DNA of 64,000 nt from Zeugodacus cucurbitae (lineage: Eukaryota > Arthropoda > Insecta > Diptera > Tephritidae), in contig NC_071668.1 of NCBI RefSeq assembly GCF_028554725.1, positions 47,969,732-48,033,731 of the forward strand, in the 5' to 3' direction. The stretch's first letter is position 1, and every line of letters begins with the position of its first letter. The position numbers and the translations under genes were made by a program. The notes under the pieces were generated by a model that did not search any database, was not told where the DNA came from, and saw nothing but the letters and a program-made list of their open reading frames with translations. Positions 25,506-38,414 of this stretch are shown in pieces.

Positions 25506-26377
25506 ATTGCCTTGCGATAATGCAATCCCAGTTATGATTTTTTTTGTGTGTTTTTGTAAGAAATTTTTTGCACTCACTTTTTCGGCAATTATTTTGGTAT
25601 CCGCTGATTTTGTTGTATATTGTATATATACAATTGTATTACGAATATATAAATATTCCATAATATTCAGTAAGAAAATATTTTTTGTTTATTTATTATT
25701 TGCGTCAGGTTTTTTTTTGTAATTATTTTCTTCGAGAACAAATTCAAATCGCTCCGTTCAACACAACTGTTCTTATGAAAATCTCAATATCAACTGAACT
25801 GAGAAAAATAAATTTGACAATATTGACTGTTTATGTTTTGAAGTTTTGATTTTTTCTGTTGAAAATATGTTAATGTTAATGTTTTTTTAATGTTAATTAT
25901 TTTATTCTGGCAAAAATTTTGGATTTTGGGGATCGTAAAAAATGCCGAATAATGCATAATAACCCCTACCCACTTACTACGCTATTTTTGGTGCATTTGG
26001 TGGATGGATTTTTGGTACCATTCACCACTTTTTTGGTGCATTTTGGTGCATTTGATGCATTGACGCGTGGTGAAAAACCGATTTTTTCACGGCGCGCAAA
26101 TGGGGTTATACAGGTCGTATGAGTACCATATTACCAAAAACAAAAAAACAGATATAAGGGTACCAAAAACAGAGGTAAGTGGGTAGGGGTTTTGTTTTTT
26201 AATTGTAAAACTGTTGCTGTCAAGAAGCCATTTTGTTTGTGTTTGTGTAAAGAAATATTTATTTAAAAATTGAAGAAAAATATACAAAAGGATATTACAC
26301 TTTGGATCTTATAAATATATAAATGTAAAATTTGTAAAAATAAATAATCGCCAAGCGACTTCAGACGCATTCTGTAA
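25506..26377. other. Spacer 9 (G9 to G10), short form
   Basis: Inverted-repeat element 25961-26191; the duplicated 3' end is absent. It shares a run of A residues in the element (near 26143) with spacer 8. Confidence 0.78.
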
Positions 26378-28371
26378 TTATTGTTGAGAAATGCCCTCCA
26401 TTTCTAAGGCTCGGAAAATCTTAGAAATCGAGTAAATAAAGGCAGCGGTGCGTAAATCATTGCAGAGACCGAATTCATTGGCCACAATCTTAATGCCTGC
26501 CCCCGCAGTTTCCATAACTGTTTGTAGTCCTGCGTCTACAATATCCGCCTCCTTCGTACAGTCTCTTATGAGCTTTAACTTTTTGTTTGACTTGAACTTA
26601 TCCTAAATAAATAAATTAAAAAAATTCATATTAACAAATTAACTTATTTGCACGGTGGTCAAAGTTCACTTACCTCGCACTCATTCATGGAGTTAAAGAT
26701 CTCGTTGATTATGGCTTTCTCGCGTTTAACATTCATTTTGCCATAAGATACATGATTGATATTCTTTAAGTACTCAAAGTAGGATACCGTTACACCGCCA
26801 GCATTGCAAAACAAATCCGGTATAATGAGTACATTCTTTTTACGTAATATTTCATCGGCAGCTGGCGTCGAAGGACCATTAGCGCCTTCTAAAATCATCT
26901 TGGCTTGTACACTGTTAGCATTTTCGACAGTGAGAACCTTTTGCGTAGAGCAAGGCATTAGTATATCGCATTTTTCACCCAACAAACTGCCCTCTTTTTC
27001 GGTGGCTTTGGTATAGCCCTTGATTGATTTATTATTTTTTGCATAATACTCCATTAAGTCCTAAGTATATGAAGAAAATTAAAAAAATATTATCATGGAG
27101 ATATTTATTTTCAATACGCCACATACCTTTGGATCAATGCCATTCTCATTTACTAGAGACACGTAAAATTCTTGAACACCGATCAGTTTGGCACCGGCTT
27201 CCACTACAAAAACGGATGCATGGGAACCGACATTGCCAAACCCTTGTACGATCACGGTTTTATCTTTCCAACCAGTCTTCCAGCCTAATAAATCCATCCA
27301 ATCTTTATCCATAATAAAACATTCAGCCGCCTTAAATAGACCACGTCCCGTGGCGGCGGTGCGACCATTTATACCGCCTATTTCTACTGGCTTACCAGTC
27401 GTGATGGCCAATGCATCTACATCGTTATAGCCTAGAAGAACAATTTATTTGTCTATCAAGACGTTTTCTAATATTTCATAAAAAAAATTACCAAAAGATT
27501 TAATATATTGATCCACCAACCAACTCATCTCGCGTTGGCTGGTATTCACATCTGGTGCCGGTACATCTATACCCGGACCTATCATATTGCGACGTAATAG
27601 CTCCATTGTATAGCGACGCGTAATTGTTTGCAATTCTTGTGCAGTATACTTCTTCGGGTCGATACGTATGCCACCCTTGGAACCACCAAACGGTACATTC
27701 ACGCAAGCCGTCTTAAACGCCATCAGATAAGCCAAAGCGCGTATCTCATCGGCGTCGACGTCCATGGCAAAACGTATGCCTACAAAAGAGGAACGGATAT
27801 TATCAGTCAGTTATATATATCATGCTAGACATCAGCAGTTGAAGCATTGAAAAGGAAGAACATTTTCTTGAAACACACAACTACATGCATATATTCTAGA
27901 AAATTCGTTGAGAAATTTTTTGAATATACCAGCTTTTCTAGAAAAATAATAGCCAATAATATAATTGAACCCACCGCCTTTGAGTGGTAATCTGTGTCTA
28001 GTGTGGTGTGCGCGATAGCCGGTGATTAGCTCGTAATTGCCATCACTTCTTATTATAGGGAAGGTAACTTCCAATAGATTTGTAGTGCAGCCCATCAATT
28101 TAAGCATGGCGGAAACACGTTGTTCACGCTGTTCCTTCTTCATGTAAGGATACTTTTCCAGCTCCTTTATCATCATCGGCTCCATTAGCTGAGCGGCCGA
28201 GTGATAATAATACTCAACCATGTGTGCAAATGGTGGGTCTTTGTCTTTATTGATTTTTTCCAAATGCTTGGGCATCACGTGCTTTTCACGCGTAGCCCCA
28301 AGTCCGGTCCAGTTTAAAACTGTCTTCGATAGTGAAGATCGTAAAAGTTTACCATTTAAAAGGAAGGACAT
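26378..28371 (-). CDS. GDH-like gene copy G10, intact frame
   Basis: Exons: 1 at 27975-28371, 2 at 27492-27779, 3 at 27127-27431, 4 at 26674-27060, 5 at 26378-26602. Variants: T227S, D318Y and P464S. D318 lies two residues after E316 at the end of the second Rossmann strand, next to the nucleotide-specificity position, so D318Y could alter cofactor binding. First gene of the 6,018-bp two-gene repeat. Confidence 0.9.
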
Positions 28372-29241
28372 ATTGCCTTGCGATAATGCAATCCCAGTTA
28401 TGATTTTTTTTGTGTGTTTTTGTAAGAAATTTTTTGCACTCACTTTTTCGGCAATTATTTTGGTATCCGCTGATTTTGTTGTATATTGTATATATACAAT
28501 TGTATTACGAATATATAAATATTCCACAATATTCAGTAAGAAAATATTTTTTGTTTATTTATTATTTGCGTCAGGTTTTTTTTTTGTAATTATTTTCTTC
28601 GAGAACAAATTCAAATCGCTCCGTTCAACACAACTGTTCTTATGAAAATCTCAATATCAACTGAACTGAGAAAAATAAATTTGACAATATTGACTGTTTA
28701 TGTTTTGAAGTTTTGATTTTTTCTGTTGAAAATAAGTTAATGTTAATGTTTTTTTAATGTTAATTATTTTATTCTGGCAAAAATTTTGGATTTTGGGGAT
28801 CGTAAATGACGAATAATGCATAATAACCCCTACCCACTTACTACGCTATTTTTGGTGCATTTGGTGGATGGATTTTTGGTACCATTCACCACTTTTTTGG
28901 TGCATTTTGGTGCATTTGATGCATTGGCGCGTGGTGAAAAACCGATTTTTTCACGGCGCGCAAATGGGGTTATACAGGTCGTATGAGTACCATATTACCA
29001 AAAACAGAAAAACAGATATAAGGGTACCAAAAACAGAGGTAAGTGGGTAGGGGTTTTGTTTTTTAATTGTAAAACTGTTGCTGTCAAGAAGCAATTTTGT
29101 TTGTGTTTGTGTAAAGAAATATTTATTTAAAAATTGAAGAAAAATATACAAAAGGATATTACACTTTGGATCTTATAAATATATAAATGTAAAATGTGTA
29201 AAAATAAACAATCGCCTAGCGACTTCAGACGCATTCTGCAA
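28372..29241. other. Spacer 10 (G10 to G11), short form
   Basis: Inverted-repeat element 28825-29055. A 4-bp shortening just before it (near 28804) and an AAGTTAATG variant (near 28733) are shared only with spacers 12 and 15. Confidence 0.78.
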
Positions 29242-31207
29242 TTATTGCTGAGAAATGCCCTCCAATTCTAATGCTCGGAAAATCTTCGAAATCGAGTAAA
29301 TAAAAGCGGCGGTGCGTAAATCATTGCAGAGACCGAATTCATTGGCCACAATCTTAATGCCTGCCCCCGCAGTTTCCATAACTGTTTGTAGTCCTGCGTC
29401 TACAATATCCGCCTCCTTCGTACAGTCTCTTATGAGCTTTAACTTTTTGTTTGGCTTGAACTTATCCTAAATAAATAAATTAAAAAAATTCATATTAACA
29501 AATTAACTTATTTGCACGGTGGTCAAAGTTCACTTACCTCGCACTCATTCATGGAGTTAAAGATCTCGTTGATTATGGCTTTCTCGCGTTTAACATTCAT
29601 TTTGCCATAAGATACATGATTGATATTCTTTAAGTACTCAAAGTAGGATACCGTTACACCGCCAGCATTGCAAAACAAATCCGGTATAATGAGTACATTC
29701 TTTTTACGTAATATTTCATCGGCAGCTGGCGTCGAAGGACCATTAGCGCCTTCTAAAATCATCTTGGCTTGTACACTGTTAGCATTTTCGACAGTGAGAA
29801 CCTTTTGCGTAGAGCAAGGCATTAGTATATCGCATTTTTCACCCAACAAACTGCCCTCTTTTTCGGTGGCTTTGGTATAGCCCTTGATTGATTTATTATT
29901 TTTTGCATAATACTCCATTAAGTCCTAAGTATATGAAGAAAATTAAAAAAATATTATCATGGAGATATTTATTTTCAATACGCCACATACCTTTGGATCT
30001 ATGCCATTCTCATTTACTAGAGACACGTCAAATTCTTGAACACCGATCAGTTTGGCACCGGCTTCCACTACAAAAACGGATGCATGGGAACCGACATTGC
30101 CAAACCCTTGTACGATCACGGTTTTATCTTTCCAACCAGTCTTCCAGCCTAATAAATCCATCCAATCTTTATCCATAATAAAACATTCAGCCGCCTTAAA
30201 TAGACCACGTCCCGTGGCGGCGGTGCGACCATTTATACCGCCTATTTCTACTGGCTTACCAGTCGTGATGGCCAATGCATCTACATCGTTATAGCCTAGA
30301 AGAACAATTTATTTGTCTATCAAGACGTTTTCTAATATTTCATAAAAAAAAATTACCAAAAGTTTTAATATATTGATCCACCAACCAACTCATCTCGCGT
30401 TGGCTGGTATTCACATCTGGTGCCGGTACATCTATACCCGGACCTATCATATTGCGACGTAATAGCTCCATTGTATAGCGACGCGTAATTGTTTGCAATT
30501 CTTGTGCAGTATACTTCTTCGGGTCGATACGTATGCCACCCTTGGAACCACCAAACGGTACATTCACGCAAGCCGTCTTAAACGCCATCAGATAAGCCAA
30601 AGCGCGTATCTCATCGGCGTCGACGTCCATGGATATGATCAGTCAGTTATATATATCATGCTAGACATCAGCAGTTGAAGCATTGAAAAGGAAGAACATT
30701 TTCTTGAAACACACAACTACATGCATATATTCTAGAAAATTCGTTGAGAAATTTTTTGAATATACCAGCTTTTCTAGAAAAACAATAGCCAATAATATAA
30801 TTGAACCCACCGCCTTTGAGTGGTAATCTGTGTCTAGTGTGGTGTGCGCGATAGCCGGTGATTAGCTCGTAATTGCCATCACTTCTTATTATAGGGAAGG
30901 TAACTTCCAATAGATTTGTAGTGCAGCCCATCAATTTAAGCATGGCGGAAACACGTTGTTCACGCTGTTCCTTCTTCATGTAAGGATACTTTTCCAGCTC
31001 CTTTATCATCATCGGCTCCATTAGCTGAGCGGCCGAGTGATAATAATACTCAACCATGTGTGCAAATGGTGGGTCTTTGTCTTTATTGATTTTTTCCAAA
31101 TGCTTGGGCATCACGTGCTTTTCACGCGTAGCCCCAAGTCCGGTCCAGTTTAAAACTGTCTTCGATAGTGAAGATCGTAAAAGTTTACCATTTAAAAGGA
31201 AGGACAT
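29242..31207 (-). pseudogene. GDH-like copy G11, exon 2 splice acceptor deleted
   Basis: Exons: 1 at 30811-31207, 2 remnant at 30357-30632, 3 at 29991-30295, 4 at 29538-29924, 5 at 29242-29466. Twenty-nine bases are missing after 30632: the last 17 bases of intron 1 including AG and the first 12 of exon 2. The nearest upstream TCTAG would add Ala then a TGA stop. Exon 5 is of the spacer type (M527L), so the 317-bp duplication has collapsed here. Exons 3-5 remain open. Confidence 0.85.
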
Positions 31208-32395
31208 ATTGCCTTGCGATAATGCAATCCCAGTTATGATTTTTTTTTGTGTGTTTTTGTAAGAAATTTTTTGCACTCACTTTTTCGGCAATTATTTTGG
31301 TATCCGCTGATTTTGTTGTATATTGTATATATACAATTGTATTACGAATATATAAATATTCCACAATATTCAGTAAGAAAATATTTTTTGTTTATTTATT
31401 ATTTGCGTCAGGTTTTTTTTTGTAATTATTTTCTTCGAGAACAAATTCAAATCGCTCCGTTCAACACAACTGTTCTTATGAAAATCTCAATATCAACTGA
31501 ACTGAGAAAAATAAATTTGACAATATTGACTGTTTATGTTTTGAAGTTTTGATTTTTTCTGTTGAAAATATGTTAATGTTAATGTTTTTTTAATGTTAAT
31601 TATTTTATTCTGGCAAAAATTTTGGATTTTGGGGATCGTAAAAAATGCCGAATAATGCATAATAACCCCTACCCACTTACTACGCTATTTTTGGTGCATT
31701 TGGTGGATGGATTTTTGGTACCATTCACCACTTTTTTGGTGCATTTTGGTGCATTTGATGCATTGACGCGTGGTGAAAACCCGATTTTTTCACGGCGCGC
31801 AAATGGGGTTATACAGGTCGTATGAGTACCATATTACCAAAAACAGAAAAACAGATATAAGGGTACCAAAAACAGAGGTAAGTGGGTAGGGGTTTTGTTT
31901 TTTAATTGTAAAACTGTTGCTGTCAAGAAGCCATTTTGTTTGTGTTTGTGTAAAGAAATATTTATTTAAAAATTGAAGAAAAATATACAAAAGGATATTA
32001 CACTTTGGATCTTATAAATATATAAATGTAAAATGTGTAAAAATAAACAATCGCCTAGCGACTTCAGACGCATTCTGCAATTATTGCTGAGAAATGCCCT
32101 CCAATTCTAATGCTCGAAAAATCTTCGAAATCGAGTAAATAAAGGCGGCGGTGCGTAAATCATTGCAGTGGTGAATGCCACCAAAATTGGCGTAGTAAGT
32201 GGGTAGGGGTTTTTTTTTAATTGTTAAACTGTTGCTGTCAAGAAGCCATTCTGTTTGTGTTTTTGTAAAGAAATATTTATTTAAAAATTTAAGAAAAATA
32301 TACAAAAGGATATTACACTTTGGATCTTATAAATATATAAATGTAAAATTTGTAAAAATAAATAATCGCCAAGCGACTTCAGACGCATTCTGTAA
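31208..32395. other. Spacer 11 (G11 to G12)
   Basis: Inverted-repeat element 31664-31894; 3'-end copy 31878-32194; G12 3' UTR. Matches spacer 13 almost base for base. Confidence 0.78.
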
Positions 32396-34389
32396 TTATT
32401 GTTGAGAAATGCCCTCCATTTCTAAGGCTCGGAAAATCTTAGAAATCGAGTAAATAAAGGCAGCGGTGCGTAAATCATTGCAGAGACCGAATTCATTGGC
32501 CACAATCTTAATGCCTGCCCCCGCAGTTTCCATAACTGTTTGTAGTCCTGCGTCTACAATATCCGCCTCCTTCGTACAGTCTCTTATGAGCTTTAACTTT
32601 TTGTTTGGCTTGAACTTATCCTAAATAAATAAATTAAAAAAATTCATATTAACAAATTAACTTATTTGCACGGTGGTCAAAGTTCACTTACCTCGCACTC
32701 ATTCATGGAGTTAAAGATCTCGTTGATTATGGCTTTCTCGCGTTTAACATTCATTTTGCCATAAGATACATGATTGATATTCTTTAAGTACTCAAAGTAG
32801 GATACCGTTACACCGCCAGCATTGCAAAACAAATCCGGTATAATGAGTACATTCTTTTTACGTAATATTTCATCGGCAGCTGGCGTCGAAGGACCATTAG
32901 CGCCTTCTAAAATCATCTTGGCTTGTACACTGTTAGCATTTTCGACAGTGAGAACCTTTTGCGTAGAGCAAGGCATTAGTATATCGCATTTTTCACCCAA
33001 CAAACTGCCCTCTTTTTCGGTGGCTTTGGTATAGCCCTTGATTGATTTATTATTTTTTGCATAATACTCCATTAAGTCCTAAGTATATGAAGAAAATTAA
33101 AAAAATATTATCATGGAGATATTTATTTTCAATACGCCACATACCTTTGGATCAATGCCATTCTCATTTACTAGAGACACGTAAAATTCTTGAACACCGA
33201 TCAGTTTGGCACCGGCTTCCACTACAAAAACGGATGCATGGGAACCGACATTGCCAAACCCTTGTACGATCACGGTTTTATCTTTCCAACCAGTCTTCCA
33301 GCCTAATAAATCCATCCAATCTTTATCCATAATAAAACATTCAGCCGCCTTAAATAGACCACGTCCCGTGGCGGCGGTGCGACCATTTATACCGCCTATT
33401 TCTACTGGCTTACCAGTCGTGATGGCCAATGCATCTACATCGTTATAGCCTAGAAGAACAATTTATTTGTCTATCAAGACGTTTTCTAATATTTCATAAA
33501 AAAAATTACCAAAAGTTTTAATATATTGATCCACCAACCAACTCATCTCGCGTTGGCTGGTATTCACATCTGGTGCCGGTACATCTATACCCGGACCTAT
33601 CATATTGCGACGTAATAGCTCCATTGTATAGCGACGCGTAATTGTTTGCAATTCTTGTGCAGTATACTTCTTCGGGTCGATACGTATGCCACCCTTGGAA
33701 CCACCAAACGGTACATTCACGCAAGCCGTCTTAAACGCCATCAGATAAGCCAAAGCGCGTATCTCATCGGCGTCGACGTCCATGGCAAAACGTATGCCTA
33801 CAAAAGAGGAACGGATATTATCAGTCAGTTATATATATCATGCTAGACATCAGCAGTTGAAGCATTGAAAAGGAAGAACATTTTCTTGAAACACACAACT
33901 ACATGCATATATTCTAGAAAATTCGTTGAGAAATTTTTTGAATATACCAGCTTTTCTAGAAAAATAATAGCCAATAATATAATTGAACCCACCGCCTTTG
34001 AGTGGTAATCTGTGTCTAGTGTGGTGTGCGCGATAGCCGGTGATTAGCTCGTAATTGCCATCACTTCTTATTATAGGGAAGGTAACTTCCAATAGATTTG
34101 TAGTGCAGCCCATCAATTTAAGCATGGCGGAAACACGTTGTTCACGCTGTTCCTTCTTCATGTAAGGATACTTTTCCAGCTCCTTTATCATCATCGGCTC
34201 CATTAGCTGAGCGGCCGAGTGATAATAATACTCAACCATGTGTGCAAATGGTGGGTCTTTGTCTTTATTGATTTTTTCCAAATGCTTGGGCATCACGTGC
34301 TTTTCACGCGTAGCCCCAAGTCCGGTCCAGTTTAAAACTGTCTTCGATAGTGAAGATCGTAAAAGTTTACCATTTAAAAGGAAGGACAT
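32396..34389 (-). CDS. GDH-like gene copy G12, intact frame
   Basis: Exons: 1 at 33993-34389, 2 at 33510-33797, 3 at 33145-33449, 4 at 32692-33078, 5 at 32396-32620. It shares D318Y with G10, 6,018 bp away, but lacks T227S and P464S, so those arose or were lost after the two-gene block duplicated. Confidence 0.9.
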
Positions 34390-35259
34390 ATTGCCTTGCG
34401 ATAATGCAATCCCAGTTATGATTTTTTTTGTGTGTTTTTGTAAGAAATTTTTTGCACTCACTTTTTCGGCAATTATTTTGGTATCCGCTGATTTTGTTGT
34501 ATATTGTATATATACAATTGTATTACGAATATATAAATATTCCACAATATTCAGTAAGAAAATATTTTTTGTTTATTTATTATTTGCGTCAGGTTTTTTT
34601 TTTGTAATTATTTTCTTCGAGAACAAATTCAAATCGCTCCGTTCAACACAACTGTTCTTATGAAAATCTCAATATCAACTGAACTGAGAAAAATAAATTT
34701 GACAATATTGACTGTTTATGTTTTGAAGTTTTGATTTTTTCTGTTGAAAATAAGTTAATGTTAATGTTTTTTTAATGTTAATTATTTTATTCTGGCAAAA
34801 ATTTTGGATTTTGGGGATCGTAAATGACGAATAATGCATAATAACCCCTACCCACTTACTACGCTATTTTTGGTGCATTTGGTGGATGGATTTTTGGTAC
34901 CATTCACCACTTTTTTGGTGCATTTTGGTGCATTTGATGCATTGGCGCGTGGTGAAAAACCGATTTTTTCACGGCGCGCAAATGGGGTTATACAGGTCGT
35001 ATGAGTACCATATTACCAAAAACAGAAAAACAGATATAAGGGTACCAAAAACAGAGGTAAGTGGGTAGGGGTTTTGTTTTTTAATTGTAAAACTGTTGCT
35101 GTCAAGAAGCCATTTTGTTTGTGTTTGTGTAAAGAAATATTTATTTAAAAATTGAAGAAAAATATACAAAAGGATATTACACTTTGGATCTTATAAATAT
35201 ATAAATGTAAAATGTGTAAAAATAAACAATCGCCTAGCGACTTCAGACGCATTCTGCAA
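34390..35259. other. Spacer 12 (G12 to G13), short form
   Basis: Inverted-repeat element 34843-35073, no duplicated 3' end; the higher-order-repeat partner of spacer 10. Confidence 0.78.
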
Positions 35260-37225
35260 TTATTGCTGAGAAATGCCCTCCAATTCTAATGCTCGGAAAA
35301 TCTTCGAAATCGAGTAAATAAAAGCGGCGGTGCGTAAATCATTGCAGAGACCGAATTCATTGGCCACAATCTTAATGCCTGCCCCCGCAGTTTCCATAAC
35401 TGTTTGTAGTCCTGCGTCTACAATATCCGCCTCCTTCGTACAGTCTCTTATGAGCTTTAACTTTTTGTTTGGCTTGAACTTATCCTAAATAAATAAATTA
35501 AAAAAATTCATATTAACAAATTAACTTATTTGCACGGTGGTCAAAGTTCACTTACCTCGCACTCATTCATGGAGTTAAAGATCTCGTTGATTATGGCTTT
35601 CTCGCGTTTAACATTCATTTTGCCATAAGATACATGATTGATATTCTTTAAGTACTCAAAGTAGGATACCGTTACACCGCCAGCATTGCAAAACAAATCC
35701 GGTATAATGAGTACATTCTTTTTACGTAATATTTCATCGGCAGCTGGCGTCGAAGGACCATTAGCGCCTTCTAAAATCATCTTGGCTTGTACACTGTTAG
35801 CATTTTCGACAGTGAGAACCTTTTGCGTAGAGCAAGGCATTAGTATATCGCATTTTTCACCCAACAAACTGCCCTCTTTTTCGGTGGCTTTGGTATAGCC
35901 CTTGATTGATTTATTATTTTTTGCATAATACTCCATTAAGTCCTAAGTATATGAAGAAAATTAAAAAAATATTATCATGGAGATATTTATTTTCAATACG
36001 CCACATACCTTTGGATCTATGCCATTCTCATTTACTAGAGACACGTCAAATTCTTGAACACCGATCAGTTTGGCACCGGCTTCCACTACAAAAACGGATG
36101 CATGGGAACCGACATTGCCAAACCCTTGTACGATCACGGTTTTATCTTTCCAACCAGTCTTCCAGCCTAATAAATCCATCCAATCTTTATCCATAATAAA
36201 ACATTCAGCCGCCTTAAATAGACCACGTCCCGTGGCGGCGGTGCGACCATTTATACCGCCTATTTCTACTGGCTTACCAGTCGTGATGGCCAATGCATCT
36301 ACATCGTTATAGCCTAGAAGAACAATTTATTTGTCTATCAAGACGTTTTCTAATATTTCATAAAAAAAAATTACCAAAAGTTTTAATATATTGATCCACC
36401 AACCAACTCATCTCGCGTTGGCTGGTATTCACATCTGGTGCCGGTACATCTATACCCGGACCTATCATATTGCGACGTAATAGCTCCATTGTATAGCGAC
36501 GCGTAATTGTTTGCAATTCTTGTGCAGTATACTTCTTCGGGTCGATACGTATGCCACCCTTGGAACCACCAAACGGTACATTCACGCAAGCCGTCTTAAA
36601 CGCCATCAGATAAGCCAAAGCGCGTATCTCATCGGCGTCGACGTCCATGGATATGATCAGTCAGTTATATATATCATGCTAGACATCAGCAGTTGAAGCA
36701 TTGAAAAGGAAGAACATTTTCTTGAAACACACAACTACATGCATATATTCTAGGAAATTCGTTGAGAAATTTTTTGAATATACCAGCTTTTCTAGAAAAA
36801 CAATAGCCAATAATATAATTGAACCCACCGCCTTTGAGTGGTAATCTGTGTCTAGTGTGGTGTGCGCGATAGCCGGTGATTAGCTCGTAATTGCCATCAC
36901 TTCTTATTATAGGGAAGGTAACTTCCAATAGATTTGTAGTGCAGCCCATCAATTTAAGCATGGCGGAAACACGTTGTTCACGCTGTTCCTTCTTCATGTA
37001 AGGATACTTTTCCAGCTCCTTTATCATCATCGGCTCCATTAGCTGAGCGGCCGAGTGATAATAATACTCAACCATGTGTGCAAATGGTGGGTCTTTGTCT
37101 TTATTGATTTTTTCCAAATGCTTGGGCATCACGTGCTTTTCACGCGTAGCCCCAAGTCCGGTCCAGTTTAAAACTGTCTTCGATAGTGAAGATCGTAAAA
37201 GTTTACCATTTAAAAGGAAGGACAT
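35260..37225 (-). pseudogene. GDH-like copy G13, exon 2 splice acceptor deleted
   Basis: Exons: 1 at 36829-37225, 2 remnant at 36375-36650, 3 at 36009-36313, 4 at 35556-35942, 5 at 35260-35484. Same 29-bp deletion and same M527L exon 5 as G11, its partner in the higher-order repeat. A private change lies in intron 1 near 36754. Confidence 0.85.
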
Positions 37226-38414
37226 ATTGCCTTGCGATAATGCAATCCCAGTTATGATTTTTTTTTTGTGTGTTTTTGTAAGAAATTTTTTGCACTCACT
37301 TTTTCGGCAATTATTTTGGTATCCGCTGATTTTGTTGTATATTGTATATATACAATTGTATTACGAATATATAAATATTCCACAATATTCAGTAAGAAAA
37401 TATTTTTTGTTTATTTATTATTTGCGTCAGGTTTTTTTTTGTAATTATTTTCTTCGAGAACAAATTCAAATCGCTCCGTTCAACACAACTGTTCTTATGA
37501 AAATCTCAATATCAACTGAACTGAGAAAAATAAATTTGACAATATTGACTGTTTATGTTTTGAAGTTTTGATTTTTTCTGTTGAAAATATGTTAATGTTA
37601 ATGTTTTTTTAATGTTAATTATTTTATTCTGGCAAAAATTTTGGATTTTGGGGATCGTAAAAAATGCCGAATAATGCATAATAACCCCTACCCACTTACT
37701 ACGCTATTTTTGGTGCATTTGGTGGATGGATTTTTGGTACCATTCACCACTTTTTTGGTGCATTTTGGTGCATTTGATGCATTGACGCGTGGTGAAAACC
37801 CGATTTTTTCACGGCGCGCAAATGGGGTTATACAGGTCGTATGAGTACCATATTACCAAAAACAGAAAAACAGATATAAGGGTACCAAAAACAGAGGTAA
37901 GTGGGTAGGGGTTTTGTTTTTTAATTGTAAAACTGTTGCTGTCAAGAAGCCATTTTGTTTGTGTTTGTGTAAAGAAATATTTATTTAAAAATTGAAGAAA
38001 AATATACAAAAGGATATTACACTTTGGATCTTATAAATATATAAATGTAAAATGTGTAAAAATAAACAATCGCCTAGCGACTTCAGACGCATTCTGCAAT
38101 TATTGCTGAGAAATGCCCTCCAATTCTAATGCTCGGAAAATCTTCGAAATCGAGTAAATAAAGGCGGCGGTGCGTAAATCATTGCAGTGGTGAATGCCAC
38201 CAAAATTGGCGTAGTAAGTGGGTAGGGGTTTTTTTTTAATTGTTAAACTGTTGCTGTCAAGAAGCCATTCTGTTTGTGTTTTTGTAAAGAAATATTTATT
38301 TAAAAATTTAAGAAAAATATACAAAAGGATATTACACTTTGGATCTTATAAATATATAAATGTAAAATTTGTAAAAATAAATAATCGCCAAGCGACTTCA
38401 GACGCATTCTGTAA
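37226..38414. other. Spacer 13 (G13 to G14)
   Basis: Inverted-repeat element 37683-37913; 3'-end copy 37897-38213; G14 3' UTR. The T-run near 37260 is one base longer than elsewhere. Confidence 0.78.

Noticed and set aside
32081..32305. 74-codon frame joining spacer sequence to a GDH C-terminus
   Set aside because: It is the duplicated end of exon 5 read through spacer sequence; there is no splice acceptor or promoter for it as a gene or alternative exon.
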